This document shows, in pieces, positions 53,028-61,407 of a stretch of DNA of 64,000 bases. The position numbers were made by a program, and so were the translations under genes. Source of the DNA: Pelomonas sp036404855 (GTDB taxonomy: Bacteria; Pseudomonadota; Gammaproteobacteria; Burkholderiales; Burkholderiaceae_C). The stretch spans positions 1-64,000 of the forward strand of contig NZ_DASWYS010000301.1 in assembly GCF_036404855.1 (NCBI RefSeq). The letters run 5' to 3'. How positions within the stretch are numbered: position 1 is the stretch's first letter; every line of letters starts with the position of its first letter. The notes under the pieces were generated by a model. It ran no database searches. It saw only the letters and a list, made by a program, of their open reading frames with translations, and was not told the DNA's origin.

Positions 53028-54157
53028 CGATGATGCCGCCCAAGCCTCCACAACCGGCCGATGCCTTCACTCAGCCGACCACGCAGGCCACTGTCCTCGT
53101 CGTCGACGACACGCCCGCCAACCTGACACTGCTGGCCCAGGTGCTCAAGCCCAGCTACCGCGTGCAGCTCGCCGTCAGCGGCGCCAAGGCGCTGGAGATC
53201 TGCCGTCGCCAGCCGCCCGACCTCGTGGTGCTCGACGTGATGATGCCGGAGCTCGACGGCTACGAGGTCTGCCGCCAGCTCAAGGCCGACCCGGCCACGC
53301 GCCGCGTGCCGGTCATCTTCCTGACCGCCCTGACCCGCCCCGAGGACGAGAGCGCCGGCTTCGAGGCTGGCGGCGCCGACTTCATCCACAAGCCCTTCAA
53401 CCCGGCCACCGTGCGGGCCCGGGTGCGCACCCATCTGCAGCTCAAGCTCGCCGAGGACCAGTTGCTGCGCCACAACGCCGAGCTGAGCGGCGAGCTCGGC
53501 GCCCGCCGGCGCGAGGTCGAGCGACTGCGCGACACCACGCTCTTCGTCATGGTGAGCCTGGCCGAGTTCCGCGACGCCGACACCGGGAACCACATTCAGC
53601 GAACCCAGGAGTACGTGCGCACGCTGGCGCAGTGGTTTGCCGCCCAGCCGGATGGCCCAGCCGACCTGACCGAACTCGCCATCGACGAGCTGGCCAAGGC
53701 GGCGCCGCTGCACGACATCGGCAAGGTCGCCATCCCGGACGGCATCCTGCTCAAACCGGGCCGGCTGTCGCCCGACGAGTGGGAGATCATGAAGACCCAT
53801 GCTGAGCATGGTGCCGACTTGCTGCAACGCGCCATCGACCGCCTCGGCGACGATGCCGGCCTGATGCTGACCTTCGGCAAGCAGATCGCCCGGCACCATC
53901 ACGAGAAATGGGACGGCAGCGGCTACCCAGACGGCTTGGCCGGCGAGGCCATCCCACTGGCCGCGCGGCTGATGGCCGTGGCCGATGTCTACGACGCGCT
54001 GATCAGCGTGCGGCCCTACAAGAAGGCCCTGACCCACGATGAGGCGCTGGCCTTCATCCGGGACGGTGCCGGCAGCCATTTCGACCCGCGCGTCGTCGAA
54101 GCGCTGGACGCCTGCCTGGACCAGGTACGCGCCATCGCCTCCCGGTGGGCGGATTGA
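53024..54157 (+). CDS. HD-GYP response regulator (cyclic-di-GMP phosphodiesterase)
   Basis: 377 residues. The receiver is intact (Asp28/Asp29, Asp71, Lys123) and is joined by a coiled linker to an HD-GYP domain. Catalytic motifs are complete: LHDIGK with His230/Asp231, the HAEHG and HHHEKWDGSGYP segments, and GYP at 300-302. It should hydrolyse cyclic-di-GMP when phosphorylated by the kinases upstream. It is the only effector in the 12-kb signalling cluster. Its ATG overlaps the stop of the previous kinase (ATGA). Confidence 0.92.
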   Translation: MTMMPPKPPQPADAFTQPTTQATVLVVDDTPANLTLLAQVLKPSYRVQLAVSGAKALEICRRQPPDLVVLDVMMPELDGYEVCRQLKADPATRRVPVIFLTALTRPEDESAGFEAGGADFIHKPFNPATVRARVRTHLQLKLAEDQLLRHNAELSGELGARRREVERLRDTTLFVMVSLAEFRDADTGNHIQRTQEYVRTLAQWFAAQPDGPADLTELAIDELAKAAPLHDIGKVAIPDGILLKPGRLSPDEWEIMKTHAEHGADLLQRAIDRLGDDAGLMLTFGKQIARHHHEKWDGSGYPDGLAGEAIPLAARLMAVADVYDALISVRPYKKALTHDEALAFIRDGAGSHFDPRVVEALDACLDQVRAIASRWAD

Positions 54158-54171
54158 TAATCCAGTCCCTC

Positions 54172-54912
54172 ATGCAGTCCGCACCCATCCTCAACATCTC
54201 CTGCTACCTCTTCGTCTCGCTGGCCGACACGGCCGCGCTGCGCGAGCGCCTGCACGCGCGGGCCGACAGCTTGGGCCTCAAGGGCACGGTGCTGATCGCC
54301 GAGGAAGGCATCAACCTCTTTCTCGCGGGCCCGGCCGACGCCGTGAATGCCTGGGTGGACGAGTTGCGCGCCGATCCTCGGTTCGCGGCGCTGGTGCCCA
54401 AGGAAAGCTGGAGCGAGGCCCAGCCCTTCCAGCGCTTGAAGGTCAAGGTCAAGGCCGAAATCATCCGCATGAACCGTCCCGCCGTCCGCCCTGACCGGGC
54501 GGCGCGGGCTCCCGCACTGCCACCCGCGACGCTGGCACGCTGGCTGGACCAGGGCCATGACGACGCCGGCCGCGAGGTCGTCATGCTGGACACCCGCAAT
54601 GGCTTCGAGGTCGACCATGGCGCCTTTGACGGTGCCATCGACTGGCGCCTGCACAAGTTCAGCGACTTCCCCGACGCGCTGGCCGCCCACCGCGACGAAC
54701 TGGCTGGCAAGACGGTGGTGAGCTACTGCACCGGTGGCATCCGCTGCGAGAAGGCCGCCATGGTGCTGGAGGAGCAAGGCCTGACTGCCTGGCAACTGGA
54801 CGGCGGCATCCTGAAGTATTTCGAGGACACCGGCGGCAAGCACTATCACGGCGGCTGTTTCGTCTTCGACGAGCGCGAGTCGCTGGCGCCGGACTTGAGT
54901 CCCGTCGAGTGA
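54172..54912 (+). CDS. trhO: tRNA uridine(34) hydroxylase TrhO (rhodanese family)
   Basis: 246-residue enzyme using O2 to make 5-hydroxyuridine at the wobble position of several tRNAs (UPF0176, E. coli YceA). An N-terminal acylphosphatase-like domain with LKGTVLIAEEGINLFLAG precedes a rhodanese domain whose active Cys186 lies in SYCTGGIRCEKA. The start chosen (MQSAPILNISCYLF) is at 54172. Its stop overlaps the following GTG. Confidence 0.93.
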   Translation: MQSAPILNISCYLFVSLADTAALRERLHARADSLGLKGTVLIAEEGINLFLAGPADAVNAWVDELRADPRFAALVPKESWSEAQPFQRLKVKVKAEIIRMNRPAVRPDRAARAPALPPATLARWLDQGHDDAGREVVMLDTRNGFEVDHGAFDGAIDWRLHKFSDFPDALAAHRDELAGKTVVSYCTGGIRCEKAAMVLEEQGLTAWQLDGGILKYFEDTGGKHYHGGCFVFDERESLAPDLSPVE

Positions 54913-55865
54913 GCAGCCGCGTCACGGAATTCCTGCTCAAGGCCGTCGGCATCCTCCTGATGCTGGCGGCGTTGGGCTTTGCCGTCAGCAAGGCGCCCGA
55001 CCGCTCGCTGGAAAGCCTGGTGCCGCGCTGGGCGCCGCCACCGTCCGACTTCGTTGAGCTGGACGGCCTGCTCGTCCACTACCGAGACGAAGGCCCCAGT
55101 GGCGATCCCCTGCCCCTGGTCCTCATCCACGGCACCAGCGCCAGCCTGCACACCTGGGAAGGCTGGGTGGCCGAGCTCAAGCCCACGCGCCGCGTCATCA
55201 CCCTCGACCTGCCCGGCTTCGGCCTGACGGGCCCGAACGCCGACAACGACTACAGCGACGCCCGCTACATCGCCTTCATGCGCCAGTTCCTCTCCCGCCT
55301 GGGTGTGGGCCGGGCCATCGTCGGTGGCAATTCGCTGGGTGGCGAGATCGCCTGGCAACTGGCCCTGGCCGACCCACCCCTCGTCGCCGGCCTGGTGCTG
55401 GTGGACGCGGCGGGCTTCGATTTCGTGCCCGAGTCCCTGCCGTTGGGCTTCCGGATCGCGCGCACGCCGGTGTTGCGCGAGCCCATGCGCTGGCTGCTGC
55501 CGCGCCGCGCCATCGAGGACAGCGTGCTCGACGTCTACGGCGACCCGGGCAAGGTGAGCGCGGCGCTGGTGGACCGCTACTACGAGCTGGCGTTGCGCGA
55601 GGGCAACCGCGTCGCGCTGATGCGGCGCATGGACCAGGTCGCACCCGGCCCCGTTAAGCGGCTGCCCGAGATCAAGGTACCCACTCTCATCCTCTGGGGC
55701 GGCAAGGACCGGCTGATCCCACCGCGCTGGGGCCAGGCGTTTGAAAAGGCCATCCCCGGCAGCCAGCTGGTGGTTTTCCCGAACCTCGGCCATGTGCCTC
55801 AGGAGGAGGACCCGGCTGCTACCCTTGCGGCCTTGCGCGACTGGCTGCCTCAGGTCGCCCGCTGA
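54909..55865 (+). CDS. membrane-anchored alpha/beta hydrolase
   Basis: 318-residue serine hydrolase. One N-terminal membrane helix (about 9-26) anchors it, with the catalytic domain probably outside. Ser142 is in GGNSLGGE, the Asp is in GGKDRLIPP and the His in NLGHVPQEE; HGTSASLHTWEGW forms the oxyanion region. Substrate unknown. It starts at a GTG overlapping trhO (GTGA). Confidence 0.87.
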   Translation: MSSRVTEFLLKAVGILLMLAALGFAVSKAPDRSLESLVPRWAPPPSDFVELDGLLVHYRDEGPSGDPLPLVLIHGTSASLHTWEGWVAELKPTRRVITLDLPGFGLTGPNADNDYSDARYIAFMRQFLSRLGVGRAIVGGNSLGGEIAWQLALADPPLVAGLVLVDAAGFDFVPESLPLGFRIARTPVLREPMRWLLPRRAIEDSVLDVYGDPGKVSAALVDRYYELALREGNRVALMRRMDQVAPGPVKRLPEIKVPTLILWGGKDRLIPPRWGQAFEKAIPGSQLVVFPNLGHVPQEEDPAATLAALRDWLPQVAR

Positions 55866-55890
55866 ACCCGTCTCACCCGAGAGGTCCGAC

Positions 55891-56679
55891 ATGAAGAAAC
55901 GTTCCCTGCTCGCATTGGCCCTGCTGGCCGCAACAAGCCTCGCCCAGGCCCAGGCCCCCGAGTGGAAGAAGCTGCGCATTGGCGTCGAGGGCGCCTACCC
56001 GCCGTTCTCCGAGATCGGGCCGGACGGCAAGCTCAAGGGCTTCGAGATCGAGCTGCTGCAGGCCTATTGCGCCGAGATGAAGGCCCAGTGCACGCTGGTG
56101 CAGCAGGACTTCGACGGGCTGATCCCCGCCCTGCAGTCGCGCAAGGTGGATGCCATCTTCGCCAGCGTCTCCATCACCGAGGAGCGCCAGAAGACCATCG
56201 CCTTCTCCAAGCCTTACTACAACACGCCGGCCCGCCTTGTCGCCAAGGCTGGCACCAAGCTCGATCCCACGGCCGCAGGCCTGAAGGGCAAGAAGATCGG
56301 CGTCCAGCGCGGCACCACGCACGAGACCTACGCGGCCAAGACGTTCACGCAGAGCGAGATCGTGCGCTACGGCAGCCAGGATCAGGTCTTCCTGGACCTG
56401 AAGAGCGGCCGCATCGACGCCACGCTGATGGACTCGCCCGCCGCCGATTTCGGCTTCCTGAAGAAGCCCGAGGGCAAGGGCTTCGCCTTCGCCGGCCCGG
56501 CCATCCTGGACGACAAGATCTTCGGCGTCGGCACGGGCGTGGGCATGCGCAAGGCCGACGAGGCCACGCTGGGCAAGAAGTTCAACGCCGCCATCGACGC
56601 GCTGCAGGCCAACGGCACGTTCAAGAAGCTGGCCGGCAAGTACTTCGACTACGACATCGCGCCACGCACCAAGCAGTAA
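55891..56679 (+). CDS. basic amino acid ABC transporter, periplasmic binding protein (HisJ/ArgT type)
   Basis: 262 residues with a signal peptide cleaved near AQA-QA (about residue 20). The mature part has the family-3 solute-binding features: LRIGVEGAYPPFSEIGPDGKLKGFEIELLQAYC, FDGLIPALQSRKVDAIFASVSIT and IGVQRGTTHETYA. GAGAGG lies 6 nt before the ATG. With the permeases and ATPase downstream it forms one transport operon, most likely for Lys/Arg/His/ornithine. Confidence 0.92.
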   Translation: MKKRSLLALALLAATSLAQAQAPEWKKLRIGVEGAYPPFSEIGPDGKLKGFEIELLQAYCAEMKAQCTLVQQDFDGLIPALQSRKVDAIFASVSITEERQKTIAFSKPYYNTPARLVAKAGTKLDPTAAGLKGKKIGVQRGTTHETYAAKTFTQSEIVRYGSQDQVFLDLKSGRIDATLMDSPAADFGFLKKPEGKGFAFAGPAILDDKIFGVGTGVGMRKADEATLGKKFNAAIDALQANGTFKKLAGKYFDYDIAPRTKQ

Positions 56680-56749
56680 CGCGCGACGCTGGCGCTGACC
56701 GCGCACGGCGCTTCCCACACGGTCGCCCCCGGGCGCCGACGCACTTCCC

Positions 56750-57442
56750 ATGTTGTTGCACGGATTCCTCCCCAGCCTGCTCCAAGGCGCCGCGATCACG
56801 CTGGCCGTGGCGCTGTCCTCCCTCGCCATCGCGGCCCTGCTGGGCCTGAGCGGCGCCCTGGCCAAGCTGTCACGCTCGCGCATCGCACAGGGCGTGGCGG
56901 CCACCTACACGACGCTGATCCGCGGCGTGCCCGACCTCGTGCTGATGCTGCTGATCTTCTATGGCGGCCAGGTGGCAGTGAACACGGTCGCGCCCATGCT
57001 GGGCCACGAGGACTACATCGACATCGATCCCTTCCTTGCCGGCGTGCTGACCATCGGGTTCATCTTTGGCGCCTACCTGACCGAGGCCTTCCGCGGCGCC
57101 TTCCTGGCCGTACCGCCGGGCCAGCGCGAGGCCGGACTTGCCTATGGCATGAGCCCGCGCCAGGTGCTGTGGCGCATCACGCTGCCGCAGATGCTGCGCC
57201 ATGCGCTACCGGGTGTCTCCAACAACTGGCTGGTGCTGCTCAAGAGCACGGCCATCGTGTCCATCATCGGCCTGTCCGACCTGATGACGCGCGGCCAGCA
57301 GGCCGCCGGCACCACGCGCGAACCCTTCAGCTTCTACCTCGCCGTGGCGTTGATCTACCTCGTCTTCACGAGCTTGTCCGAGCTCGCCTTCGGCTGGGCG
57401 CAGCGGCGTCTGGCCATCGGCGTGAAGGAGGGCCAGTTGTGA
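56750..57442 (+). CDS. amino acid ABC transporter permease (HisQ type)
   Basis: 230-residue inner-membrane permease of the HisM/HisQ family with about five helices. The EAA loop, where the ATPase docks, reads REAGLAYGMSPRQVLWRITLPQ. It follows the binding protein by 70 nt, and its stop overlaps the second permease. Confidence 0.92.
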   Translation: MLLHGFLPSLLQGAAITLAVALSSLAIAALLGLSGALAKLSRSRIAQGVAATYTTLIRGVPDLVLMLLIFYGGQVAVNTVAPMLGHEDYIDIDPFLAGVLTIGFIFGAYLTEAFRGAFLAVPPGQREAGLAYGMSPRQVLWRITLPQMLRHALPGVSNNWLVLLKSTAIVSIIGLSDLMTRGQQAAGTTREPFSFYLAVALIYLVFTSLSELAFGWAQRRLAIGVKEGQL

Positions 57443-58125
57443 ACTTCGAAGCCATCGTCGAGAACCTCCCGCTCTACCTGTCGGGCCTGCTCGTCACGCT
57501 GAAGCTGCTGTCGCTGTCACTGGCCTGCGGCCTGCTGCTGGCCCTGCCGCTGGCCGTCGTGCGCACCGTCTCCAGGGGCTGGGCGTCGCGGCTGGTCTGG
57601 GTCTACACCTATGCCTTCCGCGGTACGCCCATGCTGGTGCAACTGTTCCTGTGCTACTACGGCCTGGCGCAGTTCGATGCGGTGCGCGAAAGCTGGGCCT
57701 GGCCCTGGCTGTCGTCGGCCTCCTTCTGCGCCTGGCTGACGTTCACCCTGAACACGGCCGCCTACACCACCGAGATCATTGCAGGCAGCATCCGCGCGCT
57801 ACCGGCTGGCGAGATCGAGGCCGCCAAGGCGCTGGGCATGGGCCGCAGCCTGATGCTGCGCCGCATCGTGCTGCCCGCAGCGCTGCGCCGCGCGCTGCCG
57901 GCCTACGGCAACGAGGCCATCTTCATGCTGCATGGCACCGCACTGGCCAGCGTCGTCACGCTGCTGGACGTGACCGGCGCCGCTCGCGCCGTCAATGCCA
58001 AGTACTACCTGCCCTTCGAAGCCTTCATCACGGCAGGCGCCTTCTACTTCGTTCTCACGCTGGGCCTGGTCGGCCTGTTCCGCTGGGCCGAAGCGCGCTG
58101 GCTCAAGCCGATGATGAGCCGCTAA
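57439..58125 (+). CDS. amino acid ABC transporter permease (HisM type)
   Basis: 228-residue second permease. AFRGTPMLVQLFLCYYGL and the EAA loop GEIEAAKALGMGRSLMLRRIVLPAALR are typical. Translation begins at a GTG that overlaps the preceding stop (GTGA), so the two permeases are coupled and likely made in equal amounts. Confidence 0.92.
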   Translation: MNFEAIVENLPLYLSGLLVTLKLLSLSLACGLLLALPLAVVRTVSRGWASRLVWVYTYAFRGTPMLVQLFLCYYGLAQFDAVRESWAWPWLSSASFCAWLTFTLNTAAYTTEIIAGSIRALPAGEIEAAKALGMGRSLMLRRIVLPAALRRALPAYGNEAIFMLHGTALASVVTLLDVTGAARAVNAKYYLPFEAFITAGAFYFVLTLGLVGLFRWAEARWLKPMMSR

Positions 58126-58136
58126 AGCACACCGCC

Positions 58137-59258
58137 ATGCAAGTCACCCGACACCCCCTGCTCTCCCCCGCCCCCGGCACCCAGCGCGAGCTGGTCTCGC
58201 TGCACTACGGTCAGCCCGGCAGCGCTGCAGGCAAGGCCTACCTCCAGGCCTCGCTGCATGCCGACGAACTGCCCGGCATGCTGGTCGCCTACCACCTGCG
58301 CCAGCAGCTCGACGCGCTGGACGCGGCCGGCCAGGTCACTGGCGAGATCGTGCTGGTGCCCATGGCCAACCCCATCGGCCTGAGCCAGCACCTGCTGCAC
58401 CTGCACCTGGGCCGCTTCGAACAGACCACGGGCGAGAACTTCAACCGCCACTACCCGGACCAGATCGCCGCCGCGGCCGACGCCGCAGCGCCTGAACTGG
58501 GGGCCGACGCAGCCGCCAACGTCGCCTCGCTGCGGCGTGCGCTGAAGGCCGCCGTGACCGCGGCGCCCGTGGAGACCGAGCTGCAGTCCCTTCGCCGCAC
58601 GCTGATGGGCCTGTCCTGCGATGCCGACATCGTGCTGGACCTGCACTGTGACGCCCAGGCGCTGATGCACCTCTACACCGAGACGCCCTGCTGGCCCGAC
58701 TGCGAGCCGCTGGCGCGCTTCCTCGGCGCCCGCGTGACGCTGCTGGCCCAGGACTCGGGCGACAACCCCTTCGACGAAGCCTGCTCGCAGGTGTGGTGGA
58801 AGTGGGCCAAGCATTTCGGCGACAAGCACCCGATTCCGCAGGCCTGCATGTCGGTCACGGTGGAGTTGCGCGGCGCCACCGACGTGACGCATGAACTGGC
58901 GGCGGCCGACGCCAAGAACATCATCGACTTCCTGCGCTGGCGCGGCCTGATCGCCGGCGACAAGCCGGCCTTGCCCGCGCCACAGGGAGAGGCGCGCCCG
59001 CTGGCCGGCAGCATGCCCATCTACGCCCCCAAGCCTGGCGTGCTGACCTTCCTCAAGGAGGTCGGCGCCGAGGTCAAGGCTGGCGAAGTGCTCGCCCATG
59101 TCATCGACCCCATCACGGCGGAAGTGACGGAGCTGAAGAGTCCCGTCGACGGGCTGCTGTTCGCCCGCGACTTCCTGCGCTTCGCGTTTGCCGGCATGCG
59201 CGTGGCCAAGGTCTCGGGCCGCGAGGCCAAGCGCACCGGCAAGCTGCTCGGCGCATGA
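58137..59258 (+). CDS. succinylglutamate desuccinylase/aspartoacylase family zinc deacylase
   Basis: 373 residues. Zinc ligands His41 and Glu44 (SLHADELPG) and His170 (LDLHCD) are present, with the substrate-binding ENFNRHYP. After the M14-like domain (to about 280) comes a beta-rich C-terminal domain resembling a biotinyl-lipoyl fold (about 300-370, SPVDGLLFARDFLRFAFAGMRVAKV). It lies 11 nt after the permease and before the ATPase gene. I infer that it removes an acyl group from an imported N-acyl basic amino acid; the substrate is not known. Confidence 0.85.
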   Translation: MQVTRHPLLSPAPGTQRELVSLHYGQPGSAAGKAYLQASLHADELPGMLVAYHLRQQLDALDAAGQVTGEIVLVPMANPIGLSQHLLHLHLGRFEQTTGENFNRHYPDQIAAAADAAAPELGADAAANVASLRRALKAAVTAAPVETELQSLRRTLMGLSCDADIVLDLHCDAQALMHLYTETPCWPDCEPLARFLGARVTLLAQDSGDNPFDEACSQVWWKWAKHFGDKHPIPQACMSVTVELRGATDVTHELAAADAKNIIDFLRWRGLIAGDKPALPAPQGEARPLAGSMPIYAPKPGVLTFLKEVGAEVKAGEVLAHVIDPITAEVTELKSPVDGLLFARDFLRFAFAGMRVAKVSGREAKRTGKLLGA

Positions 59259-59265
59259 CATGACG

Positions 59266-59333
59266 CCCTCGCCCCACCCGGCCCCGCTGAACGCGGGCAG
59301 GTCCGGTCGGCCCCTCGGGGGGGACGGCGAGGG
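59266..59333. repeat. palindromic intergenic element (REP-like)
   Basis: Outer arms CCCTCGCC (59266-59273) and GGCGAGGG (59326-59333) enclose two smaller hairpins (CCGC/GCGG and a CGGCCCCTCGGGGGG stem). It fills much of the 156-nt gap between the deacylase and ATPase genes. It has the look of a REP-type element. I cannot count copies elsewhere in the genome and see no clear second copy here. Confidence 0.4.
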
Positions 59334-59414
59334 TCGCGACATCGAGCCGCCGGCATCACTCGTGCGGGCTGGCTTGGCGACGGTCCAGCGCGCGGCCCGT
59401 AAAGAAGAACTGAC

Positions 59415-60182
<768 letters not shown>

Positions 60183-60186
60183 CGCA

Positions 60187-60543
60187 GTGCACAAGCTGCT
60201 GTGGCGGGTGCTGGCGCTACTGAGCCTCGCGTTGGCGTTGCTCGGCGTGGTGCTGCCGGTGTTGCCGACGGTGCCCTTCCTGCTGCTGGCCGCCTGGGCC
60301 GCCGGAAAGGGCTGGCCGGCGCTGGAGGTCTGGTTGCTCGAACATCCGCGCCACGGCCCCAGCATCCGCGCCTGGCGGGAGCGCGGCATCGTGCCGCGCC
60401 GGGCCAAGTGGCTGGCCAGCGGGATGATGGTGGCCAGCGCGGTCGTGCTGGTGCTGTCGCCAGTGCACCTGGCGGCCAAGATCGGCGCGCCCGCGCTGAT
60501 GCTTGCCGTGGCCACCTGGCTCTGGTGTCGGCCGGAACGCTAG
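60187..60543 (+). CDS. DUF454 (YbaN-like) inner-membrane protein
   Basis: 118-residue protein with three or four hydrophobic helices. The family signature is clear: LGVVLPVLPTVPFLLLAAWAAGKG followed by WLLEHPRHGPSIRAWRERGIVPRRAKW. Starts at GTG, 4 nt after the ATPase stop. Function unknown. Confidence 0.87.
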   Translation: MHKLLWRVLALLSLALALLGVVLPVLPTVPFLLLAAWAAGKGWPALEVWLLEHPRHGPSIRAWRERGIVPRRAKWLASGMMVASAVVLVLSPVHLAAKIGAPALMLAVATWLWCRPER

Positions 60544-60602
60544 CCGCCCCAGCGACGGGCAGGCCCTAGACTGCCCCGGCAGTACACCTCGGGGAAACGC
60601 AC

Positions 60603-61382
60603 ATGACGATGGAACGCAAGGTCGCGCTGATCACCGGTGGTGGCACGGGCGTCGGCGCCGCCACCGCACTGCTGCTGGCGCGCAGGGGCTACAACCTGCT
60701 CGTCAACTACTCGCGCAGTGCCGAGGAGGCCGAAGCCAGCGCCACGGCCTGCCGCGAGGCGGGGGCCGACGTGTGGGTGATGCGGGGCGATGTCTCGCAG
60801 GACGCCGACTGCCGCGCCCTCGCGCAGGCCGTCATCGACCGCTGGGGCCGCCTGGATGCGCTCGTCAACAACGCCGGCGTCTCGGTCTTCGGCATGGCGG
60901 CCGAGTGGGATGCGCTGGATGCAGAGACCTTCCAGCACATCCTGGGCGTCAACGCGCTGGGCAGCTTCCAGATGGTGCGAGCCTGCGTGGCGCACCTGAA
61001 GGCCGCCCAGGGCTGCATCGTCAACGTGTCATCCGTGGCCGGCGCGCTGGGCGTGGGATCGTCCATGCCCTACATCGCCTCCAAAGGCGCCGTCAATGCA
61101 ATGACGCTGCACCTGGCCCGTGCCCTGGCGCCGGCCGTGCGCGTGAACGCCGTCTGCCCCGGCCTCATCACCACGCGCTGGTTCGTCCAGGGCGTGGGAC
61201 AGGAGGGCTACGAGAAAGGCCTCAAGGCCTACGAGGCCGGCGTGCCGCTACAGCGCGCCTGCTCACCCGAGGACGTCGCCGAAGCCATCGCCTGGCTGGT
61301 CGATGGCGCCCGGACGGTGACGGGCGAACTGCTGCTGCTGGACAGCGGCATGCACCTGGCGGGCGTGCAGCCGCCGCGCTGA
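60603..61382 (+). CDS. short-chain dehydrogenase/reductase
   Basis: 259-residue classical SDR. Cofactor motif TGGGTGVG is at 11-18 and NNAG at 89-92; the catalytic residues are Ser144, Tyr157 and Lys161 (YIASK). The residue after strand 2 (NYSRS) fits NADPH preference. It resembles 3-oxoacyl-ACP reductase-like enzymes, but the substrate cannot be assigned. It converges on prlC. Confidence 0.9.
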   Translation: MTMERKVALITGGGTGVGAATALLLARRGYNLLVNYSRSAEEAEASATACREAGADVWVMRGDVSQDADCRALAQAVIDRWGRLDALVNNAGVSVFGMAAEWDALDAETFQHILGVNALGSFQMVRACVAHLKAAQGCIVNVSSVAGALGVGSSMPYIASKGAVNAMTLHLARALAPAVRVNAVCPGLITTRWFVQGVGQEGYEKGLKAYEAGVPLQRACSPEDVAEAIAWLVDGARTVTGELLLLDSGMHLAGVQPPR

Positions 61383-61407
61383 CGCGGCGGCGCAGCGCCG
61401 CGGTCAG
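61379..61407. terminator. bidirectional stem-loop between the SDR gene and prlC
   Basis: CTGAC and GTCAG close a GCGGCG/CGCCGC stem. The stop codons of both convergent genes lie in opposite arms. There is no T-run on either strand, so termination would need another factor. Confidence 0.42.
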
